Shown here piece after piece: positions 1-7,587 of a stretch of DNA of 16,370 nt (positions are counted from its first letter, which is position 1; every line of letters starts with the position of its first letter). The position numbers and the translations under genes are program-made. The notes under the pieces were generated by a model that was given only the letters and a program-made list of their open reading frames with translations, searched no databases and was not told the origin of the DNA. The DNA is taken from assembly GCA_964571375.1 (NCBI GenBank), contig CAZNBL010000030.1, positions 1-16,370 of the forward strand. The letters are read 5' to 3'. The DNA comes from JAFTYR01 sp964571375 (GTDB lineage Bacteria > Pseudomonadota > Gammaproteobacteria > Burkholderiales > Burkholderiaceae_F).

Positions 1-300
1 CTGCCAGGCACTGTCGTTTCTCTGATTGCGCTCGTCGCGGCCGCCGTTCTGTGCACCCTTATTGCCGAGCATTGCGTTGAGACGGTCGTTGAACTGATTC
101 CACAGTTCTTCGATATCCATTTCTTCGCGCTTGGGTTGCTGCTGGCGGGGAGGATCTTCACGACGCGGTTCTCTTAATTCCGGTTCGCGGTATTCCGGTT
201 CCTCTGCGGCGGGCTCATTCGCCTTGGGCGCGCTCTTGTCTTCCGGCTTCTTCTCATCGTCACCGGTGTTGCGGCCCCAGCGTGGATCATTCAATGACAT
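1..300 (-). CDS. hflK: HflK, FtsH protease modulator (N-terminal part, cut by window edge)
   Basis: HflK forms a membrane complex with HflC that encloses and modulates the FtsH protease. Only the first 100 codons are present. The ATG is at 298-300 and the frame runs off the left edge. The protein begins MSLNDPRWGR, a typical HflK start, followed by a hydrophilic Pro/Glu/Arg-rich stretch (about residues 15-55) and then MDIEELWNQFNDRLNAML. The transmembrane helix and SPFH domain would lie beyond the edge. A Shine-Dalgarno AAGGA sits 8 bases before the ATG. The gene follows hflX after a 127-base gap, and hflX-hflK is the usual betaproteobacterial order, so hflC is expected next. Identification rests on the N-terminus and synteny. 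Confidence 0.9.
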   Translation of the reverse strand, partial: MSLNDPRWGRNTGDDEKKPEDKSAPKANEPAAEEPEYREPELREPRREDPPRQQQPKREEMDIEELWNQFNDRLNAMLGNKGAQNGGRDERNQRNDSAWQ

Positions 301-365
301 CTGGCGAGTCCTTCTATAGTCTGATAAATAACCAAGTGATTGGATATATTAACAACACACAGGAA

Positions 366-393
366 TGCGCCGAACTCAGTCGGCGCACTTTTT
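366..393 (+). terminator. Terminator-shaped hairpin in the hflX-hflK gap, facing the + strand
   Basis: TGCGCCGA (366-373) and TCGGCGCA (380-387) form a perfect 8-bp stem with a 6-base loop, followed on the + strand by C and five T (389-393). In the direction of the neighbouring genes the hairpin is preceded by the A-run and followed by TTCC, so it would be a poor terminator for the hfl mRNA. It could stop antisense transcription, or act as a processing or stabilising hairpin between hflX and hflK. The rest of the 301-427 gap is AT-rich. It holds the hflK ribosome site but no promoter I would defend. Confidence 0.5.
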
Positions 394-427
394 ATGGGTT
401 TGTTACATATTGATTTTATGCGGCAAA

Positions 428-1591
428 TCAAGGCTCGAATTCTTTGAGCCAATCCTCATCGTCGATCTCTTCTTCAACGGGCGGTTCCTCTTCGGAAAGC
501 ACGCGCACCGCTTCGTTAAGCATATCGATACCGAGGCCTTTTGCAGCACTGATCGACACAGCTTTGGGCAATCCGTCGTCACCGTTGACGACCGAAGGCT
601 CGCGCTCGCAAAGGTCGATCTTGTTAAATACCGTCAGGCGGGGAACGTCCTGAGCGCCGATTTCCTTGAGCACCTTATCGACTTCATCCATCTGCTCCTG
701 ACGGGCCGGGCTCGAAGCGTCCACGACGTGGAGCAGAAGATCGGCCTGCACCGCCTCGTCAAGCGTCGACTTAAACGCTTCGACAAGCTGATGCGGCAGT
801 CCGCGGATAAATCCGACGGTGTCGCTCAGTACCGCGCTTTCACCTTCTCCGAGATACCAGCGTCGTGCAGTGGTATCCAAAGTAGCAAACAGCTGGTCGG
901 CTGCATAAACGCCGCCCTTGGTGAGCGCGTTGAAAAGCGTGGACTTACCGGCATTGGTATAGCCGACGAGCGCAACCGTAAAGGCCTGGCCTCTCTGACG
1001 GGCACGTCTTTGGGTATTTCTCTGCTTTTCGAGCTTCTTTAACTGTTCGCGAAGCGCTTTGACTCGGGCACCGAGCATACGGCGGTCCAATTCGATCTGC
1101 TTTTCGCCCGGGCCGCCCGTCTTGGAAAGACCGCCTCTTTGGCGCTCCAAGTGAGTCCAGCCGCGAACGAGTCGGGTGGATAAATGCTCGAGGCGAGCCA
1201 ATTCCACCTGCAGACGGCCTTCGCGTGTTTTTGCTCTCTGACGGAAAATTTCGAGAATCAGTTCGGTTCGGTCCAGAACGACGAACTTGGTTTCTCTGTC
1301 GATATTTCTCTGCTGCGCCGGCGAGAGCGCCACATCGAAAATAAGTACGGATGCCCCGGCTTCTGTTGCGGCGTTTTTGATTTCTTCAATCTTGCCGCTG
1401 CCGAGAAAGAATTTGGGATCGGGTTTTTCTCGTCTGGCTTCGGTAAGACCGACCACCTGATAACCACAGGAAGTTGCGAGTTCATCGAGTTCAAGCGCGG
1501 CGTCGCGATGGATTTCGCGGCCGATCGCTACCGATACCAACCAAACTTTTAGGGGGCCTTCCGCCCCCTTTTTATACTGAAAATCAACCAC
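428..1591 (-). CDS. hflX: HflX, ribosome-splitting GTPase
   Basis: HflX is a TRAFAC-class GTPase that binds the 50S subunit and splits stalled ribosomes, for example after heat stress. The 387-residue product has the N-terminal HflX domain (about 15-120, with FFLGSGK and SPAQQRNI), a linker helix region with RLVRGWTHLERQRGG and TGGPGEKQIELDRR (140-171), and a G domain: G1 GYTNAGKST at 210-218, G3 DTVG at 257-260, G4 NKID at 323-326. After the G domain it ends in a short acidic tail (SEEEPPVEEEIDDEDW) instead of the roughly 50-60-residue C-terminal domain of E. coli HflX. The start is a GTG two bases after the hfq stop, so translational coupling is likely. The first 14 residues are a poorly conserved extension that spans a GC-rich hairpin. 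A later non-ATG start near residue 18 is possible but less likely. Confidence 0.95.
   Translation of the reverse strand: MVDFQYKKGAEGPLKVWLVSVAIGREIHRDAALELDELATSCGYQVVGLTEARREKPDPKFFLGSGKIEEIKNAATEAGASVLIFDVALSPAQQRNIDRETKFVVLDRTELILEIFRQRAKTREGRLQVELARLEHLSTRLVRGWTHLERQRGGLSKTGGPGEKQIELDRRMLGARVKALREQLKKLEKQRNTQRRARQRGQAFTVALVGYTNAGKSTLFNALTKGGVYAADQLFATLDTTARRWYLGEGESAVLSDTVGFIRGLPHQLVEAFKSTLDEAVQADLLLHVVDASSPARQEQMDEVDKVLKEIGAQDVPRLTVFNKIDLCEREPSVVNGDDGLPKAVSISAAKGLGIDMLNEAVRVLSEEEPPVEEEIDDEDWLKEFEP
1551..1573 (+). terminator. Terminator-shaped hairpin at the hflX start, facing the + strand
   Basis: AGGGGGC (1551-1557) pairs with GCCCCCT (1563-1569) around a 5-base loop, and T continues to 1573 on the + strand. 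It has the form of a strong intrinsic terminator for antisense RNA. In the mRNA direction it is preceded by AAAA and followed by AAAAG, so it should not terminate hflX. It would instead fold within codons 7-14 of hflX, very close to the GTG start, and could limit translation initiation. The function is inferred; only the fold is visible. Confidence 0.45.
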
Positions 1592-1593
1592 AG

Positions 1594-1830
1594 TTAAGCT
1601 TCAGGCTGCTGTTCGCCGGTGAGCGAAACAGCTCTTGCCGGAACAACTGTGCTGATGGCGTGCTTGTAAACCATCTGTGTGACAGTGTTGCGCAGCAGAA
1701 CGACATACTGGTCAAAAGATTCGATCTGACCCTGCAGCTTGATGCCGTTGACAAGGTAAATCGAAACAGGAATACGGCCTTTGCGAAGGCTGTTCAAAAA
1801 TGGGTCTTGTAAAAGCTGCCCTTTAGTCAT
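1594..1830 (-). CDS. hfq: Hfq, RNA chaperone
   Basis: Hfq is the Sm-like hexameric RNA chaperone that pairs small RNAs with mRNAs. The 78-residue product is near-identical in pattern to E. coli Hfq: KGQLLQDPFLNSLRK (proximal-face Q8/F42-type residues), then Sm1 with YLVNGIKLQGQIESFDQ and Sm2 with YKHAISTVVP. It has a short C-terminal tail (SLTGEQQPEA) in place of the longer enterobacterial tail. I chose the ATG at 1828-1830 because GGAG stands 6-7 bases before it and homologues start there. An upstream in-frame codon would add 13 unconserved residues. The gene lies 83 bases after der and 2 bases before hflX, the usual der-hfq-hflX order. A separate hfq promoter may sit in the der-hfq gap. Confidence 0.98.
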   Translation of the reverse strand: MTKGQLLQDPFLNSLRKGRIPVSIYLVNGIKLQGQIESFDQYVVLLRNTVTQMVYKHAISTVVPARAVSLTGEQQPEA

Positions 1831-1877
1831 TTTTTTCTCCAAAAGTGCTTGCGCACAGAATTGCCACAAACGTACTC

Positions 1878-1905
1878 AGTTTATGTTACGCAGGATACAA
1901 CACAA
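1878..1905 (-). promoter_or_regulatory. Possible internal promoter for hfq
   Basis: In the der-hfq gap the minus strand reads TTGTGT (1905-1900), a 16-base spacer, then TAAACT (1883-1878), giving moderate -35 and -10 matches. The start would be about 45 bases before the hfq ATG. Between it and the ribosome site lies a small GTGC-GCAA-GCAC hairpin followed by TTTT. hfq often has its own promoters within this superoperon in other proteobacteria. This is a motif match only. Confidence 0.3.
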
Positions 1906-1913
1906 ACTCAATC

Positions 1914-3245
1914 TTATTCCTTTTGGGTATAAGGATTTTTATTTGTCTTAAATTCAATTCTCAGCGGAGTACCCATGAGCTTAAATTTGTCTCGGAACCA
2001 ACCTTCGAGATAACGGCGGTAGCTTTCGGGTACGTCGCCGAGCGCATTGCCGTGAATCACGATAACCGGAGGATTCATACCGCCCTGGTGAGCGTAACGC
2101 ATCTTGGGACGTCCGCCGCCGGCTCTCGGAGGCAGCTGGCGCTGAGTAGCTTCGATCAGAGCGCGCGTAAGCTTCGGCGTTGCCATCTTCATGAAGGCAG
2201 CTGCGTGAGCTTCGTTGATCGCAGCCATCAGACCGCCCATGCCGCGCTTGTGCAGAGCAGAGATGAACAGCATCTTGGACCAGCGCAGGAAGTGAAGCTT
2301 GTGTTCGAGTTCGCGCTTGACTGTCTGACGTTCGTAATCGTCAAGATCGTCCCACTTGTTGACGGCAACGACAAGAGCGCGGCCGCTTTCAAGGATGTAA
2401 CCGGCGATGTTGGCGTCCTGTTCGGCAATGCCGGAATGGGCGTCAAGGAGCAGCACGGCAACGTTACAGTTTTCGATGGCCTGCAGAGTCTTGACCACAG
2501 AGAACTTTTCGATGGCTTCGAACACCTTGCCCTTGCGGCGAAGACCGGCGGTATCGATAAGCGTGTACTCGCGGTCCTTGTAGGTGAATTCGACTTCGAT
2601 AGCGTCTCGGGTAGTACCCGGCATGTCATAGGCGATAAGACGTTCTTCACCGATCAGGCTGTTGATCAGCGTGCTCTTACCGGCGTTCGGACGACCGACG
2701 ATAGCGACCTTAACCTTATGGTTCTTTTCTGCTTCATCCTCTTCTTCCTCGGGTTCGGGGAAGTCTGCGAGAACAAGGTCCATCAGGGGACGGACACCTT
2801 CGCCGTGAGCGGCGGAGATCAGATACGGTTCGCCGAGGGCGAGTTCATAGAACTCGGCGGCCATCACGTCGTTGAGACCTTCGGCCTTATTGACGGCGAG
2901 GAAGCACTTCTTGCCGCTCTCACGCAGGCTCTGAGCGATACGCATATCCTGCGGAGTGAGGCCTGCGCGGCCGTCGACGAGGAAAATCACGACGTCAGCT
3001 TCGGTAATGGCAAGCTGAGCCTGGCCGGTCATGGCCTGAACGATACCTTCGGTACGGATCGGTTCGAAACCGCCGGTGTCGACAACCAGATAAGGCTTGT
3101 CGCCGATACGGCCGTCACCGTAGTGACGGTCGCGGGTAAGACCGGGGAAGTCCGCTACGAGCGCATCGCGCGAGCGGGTTAAACGATTGAATAATGTGGA
3201 CTTGCCGACGTTCGGACGGCCCACTAATGCAACAACAGGCAACAT
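1914..3245 (-). CDS. der: Der (EngA), double-domain GTPase for 50S assembly
   Basis: Der is an essential GTPase with two tandem G domains, needed for late 50S ribosomal subunit assembly. The 443-residue length is normal. G domain 1 has G1 GRPNVGKST at 9-17, DTGG at 56-59 and NKAE at 119-122. An acidic linker (PEPEEEEDEAE, about 163-173) precedes G domain 2, with GRPNAGKST at 184-192, PGTTRD at 209-214, DTAG at 231-234 and NKWD at 296-299. The C-terminal KH-like domain follows (about 355-435, with MGTPLRIEFK). The ATG is 6 bases after the bamB stop, with little Shine-Dalgarno of its own, so coupling to bamB is likely. Nothing unusual is seen. Confidence 0.98.
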   Translation of the reverse strand: MLPVVALVGRPNVGKSTLFNRLTRSRDALVADFPGLTRDRHYGDGRIGDKPYLVVDTGGFEPIRTEGIVQAMTGQAQLAITEADVVIFLVDGRAGLTPQDMRIAQSLRESGKKCFLAVNKAEGLNDVMAAEFYELALGEPYLISAAHGEGVRPLMDLVLADFPEPEEEEDEAEKNHKVKVAIVGRPNAGKSTLINSLIGEERLIAYDMPGTTRDAIEVEFTYKDREYTLIDTAGLRRKGKVFEAIEKFSVVKTLQAIENCNVAVLLLDAHSGIAEQDANIAGYILESGRALVVAVNKWDDLDDYERQTVKRELEHKLHFLRWSKMLFISALHKRGMGGLMAAINEAHAAAFMKMATPKLTRALIEATQRQLPPRAGGGRPKMRYAHQGGMNPPVIVIHGNALGDVPESYRRYLEGWFRDKFKLMGTPLRIEFKTNKNPYTQKE

Positions 3246-3251
3246 ATTGTT

Positions 3252-4373
3252 CTATCGAGTAGCGAGGTACGCTACGTCTCCATTGCTTGTTTGAAAAATA
3301 GCTCCGCCTTGATAAGGCTGAGCCGGCGTCACTACCGGACCGCTCAGGCGTTCACGGGCAATTTCTTCCCCTGTTCTCGGAGAGAGGAAATGGATATAAC
3401 CTTCCTCATCACCGACCGCTACGGCTCCGGGAACCGCGACCGGTGCTGTCAGGCCGCGGTATGTCATAGTTTTGTTTGTCCAACGGGGTTCGCCGGACTC
3501 TTTGTAGAAAGCACGGACCACGCCGTCGGCTTCGACGACGTATACGTTATCGTCATCGATAGCAGGACCGGCAACGGCATCGGCTTTCTGAGACCACATC
3601 GGCTGTCCGCTGCGGCCGTCAACGCAGGTTACGGCACCCTGATAGGCTGCGCCGCAAAGCATTTCGGGCGTCACGGCAGGAGCACCGACGACGTCAATCA
3701 GACGTTCCACTTCTGTAATACCCTTGGGTTCGCCGACCGGGAATTCAAAGACCGGGCGTCCCGAAAGAATATCCAGAATGACGATCTGGCCGTTGGCCTG
3801 ACCGACAAAAAGAAGCGTCTCGCGCACGACCATTTCGTTCGGAACACGAACAGTCAGCGCGGGCTGTGTACGCTGATACGTCCACTTCTGCTCGCCGGTG
3901 GCGGCAGAGAAGGCTGTAACGCGTGTATCGGCAGTACGCACGATCACAAGATCATGCGCAACCACGGGAGGGCTCGAGAGCTGGCTGGTCAGAGCAGTGT
4001 TCCACTGAACCTTGCCTTCTCCGTCAACCACCTGCAGGGAACCGTCTTCAAGAGCTACTGCAGCAATGTAGCCGTCGGTACCCACACCGCCCGTGATATC
4101 TGCGTCAAAAGAAATTTTCCATTCAACGGAACCGTCATCGGCATTCATGCGATAGAGACGGTCGCCGCCGGCCACCCAGACGGAATTGTCATAAACCGCC
4201 GGAACGAGGAAACCTTCGGAATCGGGCACACCTTCGTTCCATACTTCGGTGACAGCGAGCGCCGGCTCGAAATCAACGAGATCGGCCGGTTCGTATTTCG
4301 GTGTCGAGCAGCCGCAGACAGCAGCTGCTACGGCAGCAGCCGCTGCCGTTTTCAACCATCGGAATTTAGTCAT
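3252..4373 (-). CDS. bamB: BamB, outer-membrane beta-barrel assembly lipoprotein
   Basis: BamB is a periplasmic-facing lipoprotein of the BAM complex that helps BamA insert beta-barrel proteins. The 373-residue product starts with a lipoprotein signal: positive MTKFRWLK, a hydrophobic Ala run, and a lipobox ending V-C-G-C with the modified Cys at residue 22. The rest reads as an eight-bladed PQQ-type propeller, with repeated patterns such as GSVEWKI, GKVQWNTAL, GEQKWTY, GQPMWSQ and GEPRWTN. The ATG has GGAG about 7 bases upstream. It sits 17 bases after yfgM and 6 bases before der, the standard yfgM-bamB-der order. The window also carries one BAM client, the porin at the right edge. Confidence 0.95.
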   Translation of the reverse strand: MTKFRWLKTAAAAAVAAAVCGCSTPKYEPADLVDFEPALAVTEVWNEGVPDSEGFLVPAVYDNSVWVAGGDRLYRMNADDGSVEWKISFDADITGGVGTDGYIAAVALEDGSLQVVDGEGKVQWNTALTSQLSSPPVVAHDLVIVRTADTRVTAFSAATGEQKWTYQRTQPALTVRVPNEMVVRETLLFVGQANGQIVILDILSGRPVFEFPVGEPKGITEVERLIDVVGAPAVTPEMLCGAAYQGAVTCVDGRSGQPMWSQKADAVAGPAIDDDNVYVVEADGVVRAFYKESGEPRWTNKTMTYRGLTAPVAVPGAVAVGDEEGYIHFLSPRTGEEIARERLSGPVVTPAQPYQGGAIFQTSNGDVAYLATR

Positions 4374-4390
4374 AGAGTTCTCCGCTCCTG

Positions 4391-5026
4391 TTAGGCCTTG
4401 GGCAGTGCTGCCAGCTTGATTTCAATCAGGCGGGCAAGCGGATTGCCTGCGTCAAGAGAGCGCAGAGCTGCTTCCCAGGACTTACGTGCATCTTCGGGCT
4501 TATTCATGGCAAGCTCGATATCGCCGCGACGGTCATTGATGATACCTTCCTGACCGGTAGTGTCCTTGACCTTGTTCAATGCGGCAAGTGCGGCATCGTA
4601 CTTATTCTGGTCGAGCAGTACGCCTGCCAGACGAACGGCTGCCACACCCTGCAGTTCAGGGAATTTATCGGAATCGACAATGCGGGCGAGAGCCTTCTCG
4701 GCAAGTTCGCCCTTGCCTTCGGCTTCTGCGCTGCGTGCGGCAAGCAGAGCGCCGAGACCGGCATAAGTTGTCGAAGCGTAATCTTCATGGAGACGGTCGC
4801 CGATCTTCTGAACGCGTTCGGAATCCTTCATGTTTTCGGCCTGCACCATCTGTGCATAGAGCGCGCCTGCATCGGCACTTTCCTTAGCCTGATACCAGCG
4901 CCAACCCTGGAAACCGGCAACGGCCAGACTGGCTGCGGTCACAACCGACAGGATCAGAGTACCCCATTTTTCCCACCAAGCTTTAATCTCGGCAAGGGAC
5001 TCTTGTTCTTCTAAATCGTAGGCCAT
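4391..5026 (-). CDS. yfgM: YfgM-family tetratricopeptide membrane protein
   Basis: YfgM is an inner-membrane protein with a periplasmic TPR-like domain. In E. coli it is linked to the SecYEG/PpiD periplasmic chaperone network. The 211-residue product begins with the family-typical MAYDLEEQESLAEIKAWWEKWG, then a single transmembrane helix (about 23-40) and helical repeats to the end (for example DKFPELQGVAAVRLAGVLLDQNKYDAAL broken over paired helices, and NKPEDARKSWEAAL). The Shine-Dalgarno GGGGAG lies 5 bases before the ATG. The gene lies between hisS (36 bases) and bamB (17 bases), which supports the name. The exact role in betaproteobacteria is inferred. Confidence 0.9.
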   Translation of the reverse strand: MAYDLEEQESLAEIKAWWEKWGTLILSVVTAASLAVAGFQGWRWYQAKESADAGALYAQMVQAENMKDSERVQKIGDRLHEDYASTTYAGLGALLAARSAEAEGKGELAEKALARIVDSDKFPELQGVAAVRLAGVLLDQNKYDAALAALNKVKDTTGQEGIINDRRGDIELAMNKPEDARKSWEAALRSLDAGNPLARLIEIKLAALPKA

Positions 5027-5062
5027 GTTGTCTCCCCAAATACAATAGGAATATGTAGGTTA

Positions 5063-6346
5063 TTACTTGTCGCCGAGCAGATAACGAGCGGCTTCTTCGA
5101 CGCTCAGCTGAATCTGAGCACCGTAGTCTTTCAGATTTTCACGAAGCGGCTTGATGGTAAGCAAGCCCTTGGCAGCTTCGTCTTCACCGAGGATCACGGC
5201 GTAATCGGCACCGCTCGCATCGGCGCGCTTCATCTGGTTGGCAAACTTGGCGCTGCCGGAGTGAACGATCACGCGCACACCTGCGTCGCGAAGAGCTTCG
5301 GCGTTCTTAAGAACTGCGCCGTAGACTTCCTTGCCCTGCCAGCAGAAGTAAACTTCGGCTTCCTTGTACGGCAGTTTGACGCCGCATTCCTTCATGAGTT
5401 CGAGCGCACGTTCCACACCCATGGCGAAACCGCATGCCGGAGCAGCTCTGCCGCCGAGCATTTCGATAAGCGGGTCGTAACGGCCGCCGCCGCAGACTGT
5501 AGCCTGAGCGCCGAGCTTGTCGGTAACCCATTCGTACACGGTCAGGTTGTAGTAGTCGAGACCGCGGACAAGACGCGGATTGACGCGGTACGGAATACCG
5601 GCATCGGTCAGCATACCTTCGAGCTGGGCAAGGAATGCCAGGGATTCTTCACCGAGGTATTCCATGAGCTTCGGAGCGTTTTCAACGAGCTCCTGCATCG
5701 CCGGATTCTTAGTGTCGAGAATACGGAGCGGGTTTGCATAGAGACGGCGGTTGGCGTCTTCGTCGAGAAGTTCCTTATGAGCTTCGAAGTAGCTGATCAG
5801 AGCTTCGCGATACTTCTTGCGTTCGTCGAGCTGACCGAGGCAGTTGATTTCGAGGTGAACTTCCTTTTCGACACCTAGTTCTTTCCAGAGACGGTGGATC
5901 AGAAGCAGCTGTTCGACGTCAACGTCCGGACCCTTGAAGCCCAAAGCTTCCATACCGAACTGATAGAACTGACGGTAACGGCCTCTCTGGGGACGTTCGT
6001 GACGGAACATCGGACCGAAGTACCAAAGACGGCGCGGTGCGTCGTAAATCAGGTTGTGTTCGATCGTGGCACGGACTACGGATGCGGTGTTTTCCGGACG
6101 CAGTGTCAGTTCCTCACCGTTTAAGGAGTCCACAAAGGAATACATTTCCTTTTCAACGATATCGGTCACTTCGCCGATACCGCGCTTAAAGAGTCTTGTC
6201 TGCTCAAGGATCGGGGTACGGATACGCATATAACCGTACTGATGCGCAACCTTTTCAACCGCATCGAGGAAGAAATCCCACATCGGATCGTCCTGCGGGA
6301 GAATATCGTTCATTCCCTTGACGGCCTGAATCTTTTCCTTAGCCAT
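5063..6346 (-). CDS. hisS: Histidyl-tRNA synthetase
   Basis: HisS is a class II aminoacyl-tRNA synthetase that charges tRNA-His. The 427-residue product has the expected parts: N-terminal AVKGMNDILP, the ATP-site region LRPENTASVVRA (82-93), motif 2 GPMFRHERPQRGRYRQF (111-127), the histidine-specific RGLDYYNLTVYEW (261-273) and CGGGRYD (285-291), motif 3 GFAMGVERALELM (306-318), and the C-terminal anticodon-binding domain (about 330-420). The RPENTA variant is usual in betaproteobacteria. The ATG is 2 bases after the ispG stop, and AAGGA lies about 9 bases upstream inside ispG. Housekeeping operon member, nothing unusual. Confidence 0.98.
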   Translation of the reverse strand: MAKEKIQAVKGMNDILPQDDPMWDFFLDAVEKVAHQYGYMRIRTPILEQTRLFKRGIGEVTDIVEKEMYSFVDSLNGEELTLRPENTASVVRATIEHNLIYDAPRRLWYFGPMFRHERPQRGRYRQFYQFGMEALGFKGPDVDVEQLLLIHRLWKELGVEKEVHLEINCLGQLDERKKYREALISYFEAHKELLDEDANRRLYANPLRILDTKNPAMQELVENAPKLMEYLGEESLAFLAQLEGMLTDAGIPYRVNPRLVRGLDYYNLTVYEWVTDKLGAQATVCGGGRYDPLIEMLGGRAAPACGFAMGVERALELMKECGVKLPYKEAEVYFCWQGKEVYGAVLKNAEALRDAGVRVIVHSGSAKFANQMKRADASGADYAVILGEDEAAKGLLTIKPLRENLKDYGAQIQLSVEEAARYLLGDK

Positions 6347-6348
6347 TC

Positions 6349-7581
6349 TTATGCTTCCTTTGCAGGTCCGAATTTATCCTGCACGTACTTTTCAATAATT
6401 GCCTGAAATTCTTTACTCATGCCCTCACCCTTGAGAGAGCAGATTTTTTCTCCGTCGACAAAGACCGGAGAAACGGGACTTTCACCTCTTCCCGGAAGAG
6501 AGATGCCGATATCGGCATGGCGGCTTTCACCGGGGCCGTTGACGATACAGCCCATGACAGCCACTGTCATATGTTCGACTCCGGGATACTTGCCTCTCCA
6601 CTCGGGCATTCTGCTCTTGAGATAGTCCTGAGTTTCTTTGGCGAGCTCCTGGAAGAGCGTGGAACTGGTGCGGCCGCATCCGGGGCAGGAAACCACCTTC
6701 GGCTCGAAAGTGCGCTTGCCGAGTGCCTGGAGGATTTCGCAGGCGAGATCGACTTCGGCAGAACGCTTCTGACCGGGCTCCGGCGTCAGGGAGACGCGGA
6801 TCGTATCGCCGATTCCTTCTGCAAGAAGAATCGAAAGTGCGGCAGTCGTCGCCACCGTGCCCTTAAGACCCATACCGGCTTCGGTAAGACCTAAGTGCAA
6901 TGCATAGCCGCAGGCTGCGGAGAGCCGGCGGTAAACATCGACGAGTTCGTTCACGCCGCTTACCTTGGCGGAAACAGCGATCTGATTGGCCGGCATACCG
7001 AGAGAGACGGCGGCGTCGGCACTGTCGACCGCGCTCTTAACGAGCACTTCGCGCAGAATCACGTCGGCTTCTTTCGGGCTCTCCTGCTTCTGATTGTCGC
7101 TCATCATCTGAGCGAGCAGGTTCTGATCGATCGAACCCCAGTTCACACCGATGCGGATCGGTTTTCCGTAACGCTTGGCGATATCGATGAGGGTGCGGAA
7201 GTTTTCTTCCTGCTTGTCGCCCTTACCGACGTTGCCGGGATTGATACGGTACTTGGAGAGCGCCTCGGCACACTCCGGATAATCTGTTAAAAGCTTATGT
7301 CCGTTGTAGTGGAAGTCACCGACGAGCGGAACAAAGCAGTGACGGCGGTCAAGTTCGGCGCGGATCTGCGGCACGGCACGTGCGGCGTCCGGCGTATTGA
7401 CGGTCAGACGAACGAGTTCACTGCCGGCTGCGGCAAGTTCGAGAACCTGTTCGACCGTAGCTTCGATATCGGCCGTATCGGTATTGGTCATCGACTGGAT
7501 CACCACCGGATTGCCGGCGCCGAGCAACACGCGTCGATTCTTCCAAACCACCTCCATGGCTTTCTTATTCATTTCGGTCAT
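6349..7581 (-). CDS. ispG: IspG (GcpE), 4-hydroxy-3-methylbut-2-enyl diphosphate synthase
   Basis: IspG is the [4Fe-4S] enzyme that reductively opens MEcPP to HMBPP in the MEP isoprenoid pathway. The 410-residue product has the TIM-barrel domain (PVVIQSMTNTDTAD, LVGDFHYNGHKLL, RINPGNVGKG, IGVNWGSID) and a C-terminal iron-sulfur domain with cluster ligands C299, C302 (SCPGCGR) and C345 (MGCIVNGPGE), plus E352. The frame stays open to a TTG immediately after the rodZ stop. I prefer the ATG at 7579-7581, which begins 6 bases after that stop. A second ATG three codons later is also possible. No strong Shine-Dalgarno is seen, so coupling to rodZ is likely. The rodZ-ispG-hisS order is conserved in betaproteobacteria. 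Confidence 0.96.
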   Translation of the reverse strand: MTEMNKKAMEVVWKNRRVLLGAGNPVVIQSMTNTDTADIEATVEQVLELAAAGSELVRLTVNTPDAARAVPQIRAELDRRHCFVPLVGDFHYNGHKLLTDYPECAEALSKYRINPGNVGKGDKQEENFRTLIDIAKRYGKPIRIGVNWGSIDQNLLAQMMSDNQKQESPKEADVILREVLVKSAVDSADAAVSLGMPANQIAVSAKVSGVNELVDVYRRLSAACGYALHLGLTEAGMGLKGTVATTAALSILLAEGIGDTIRVSLTPEPGQKRSAEVDLACEILQALGKRTFEPKVVSCPGCGRTSSTLFQELAKETQDYLKSRMPEWRGKYPGVEHMTVAVMGCIVNGPGESRHADIGISLPGRGESPVSPVFVDGEKICSLKGEGMSKEFQAIIEKYVQDKFGPAKEA

Positions 7582-7587
7582 AGCCAA

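Noticed and set aside
1831..1869. N-terminal extension of hfq by 13 residues
   Set aside because: Hfq homologues start at the internal Met, which has a well-placed GGAG; the extra residues overlap the leader region.
1845..3182. Long open frame on the + strand opposite der
   Set aside because: It is an antisense shadow of a clearly conserved GTPase gene, with no ribosome site and no recognisable protein pattern. Regular codon bias in der keeps the opposite frame open.
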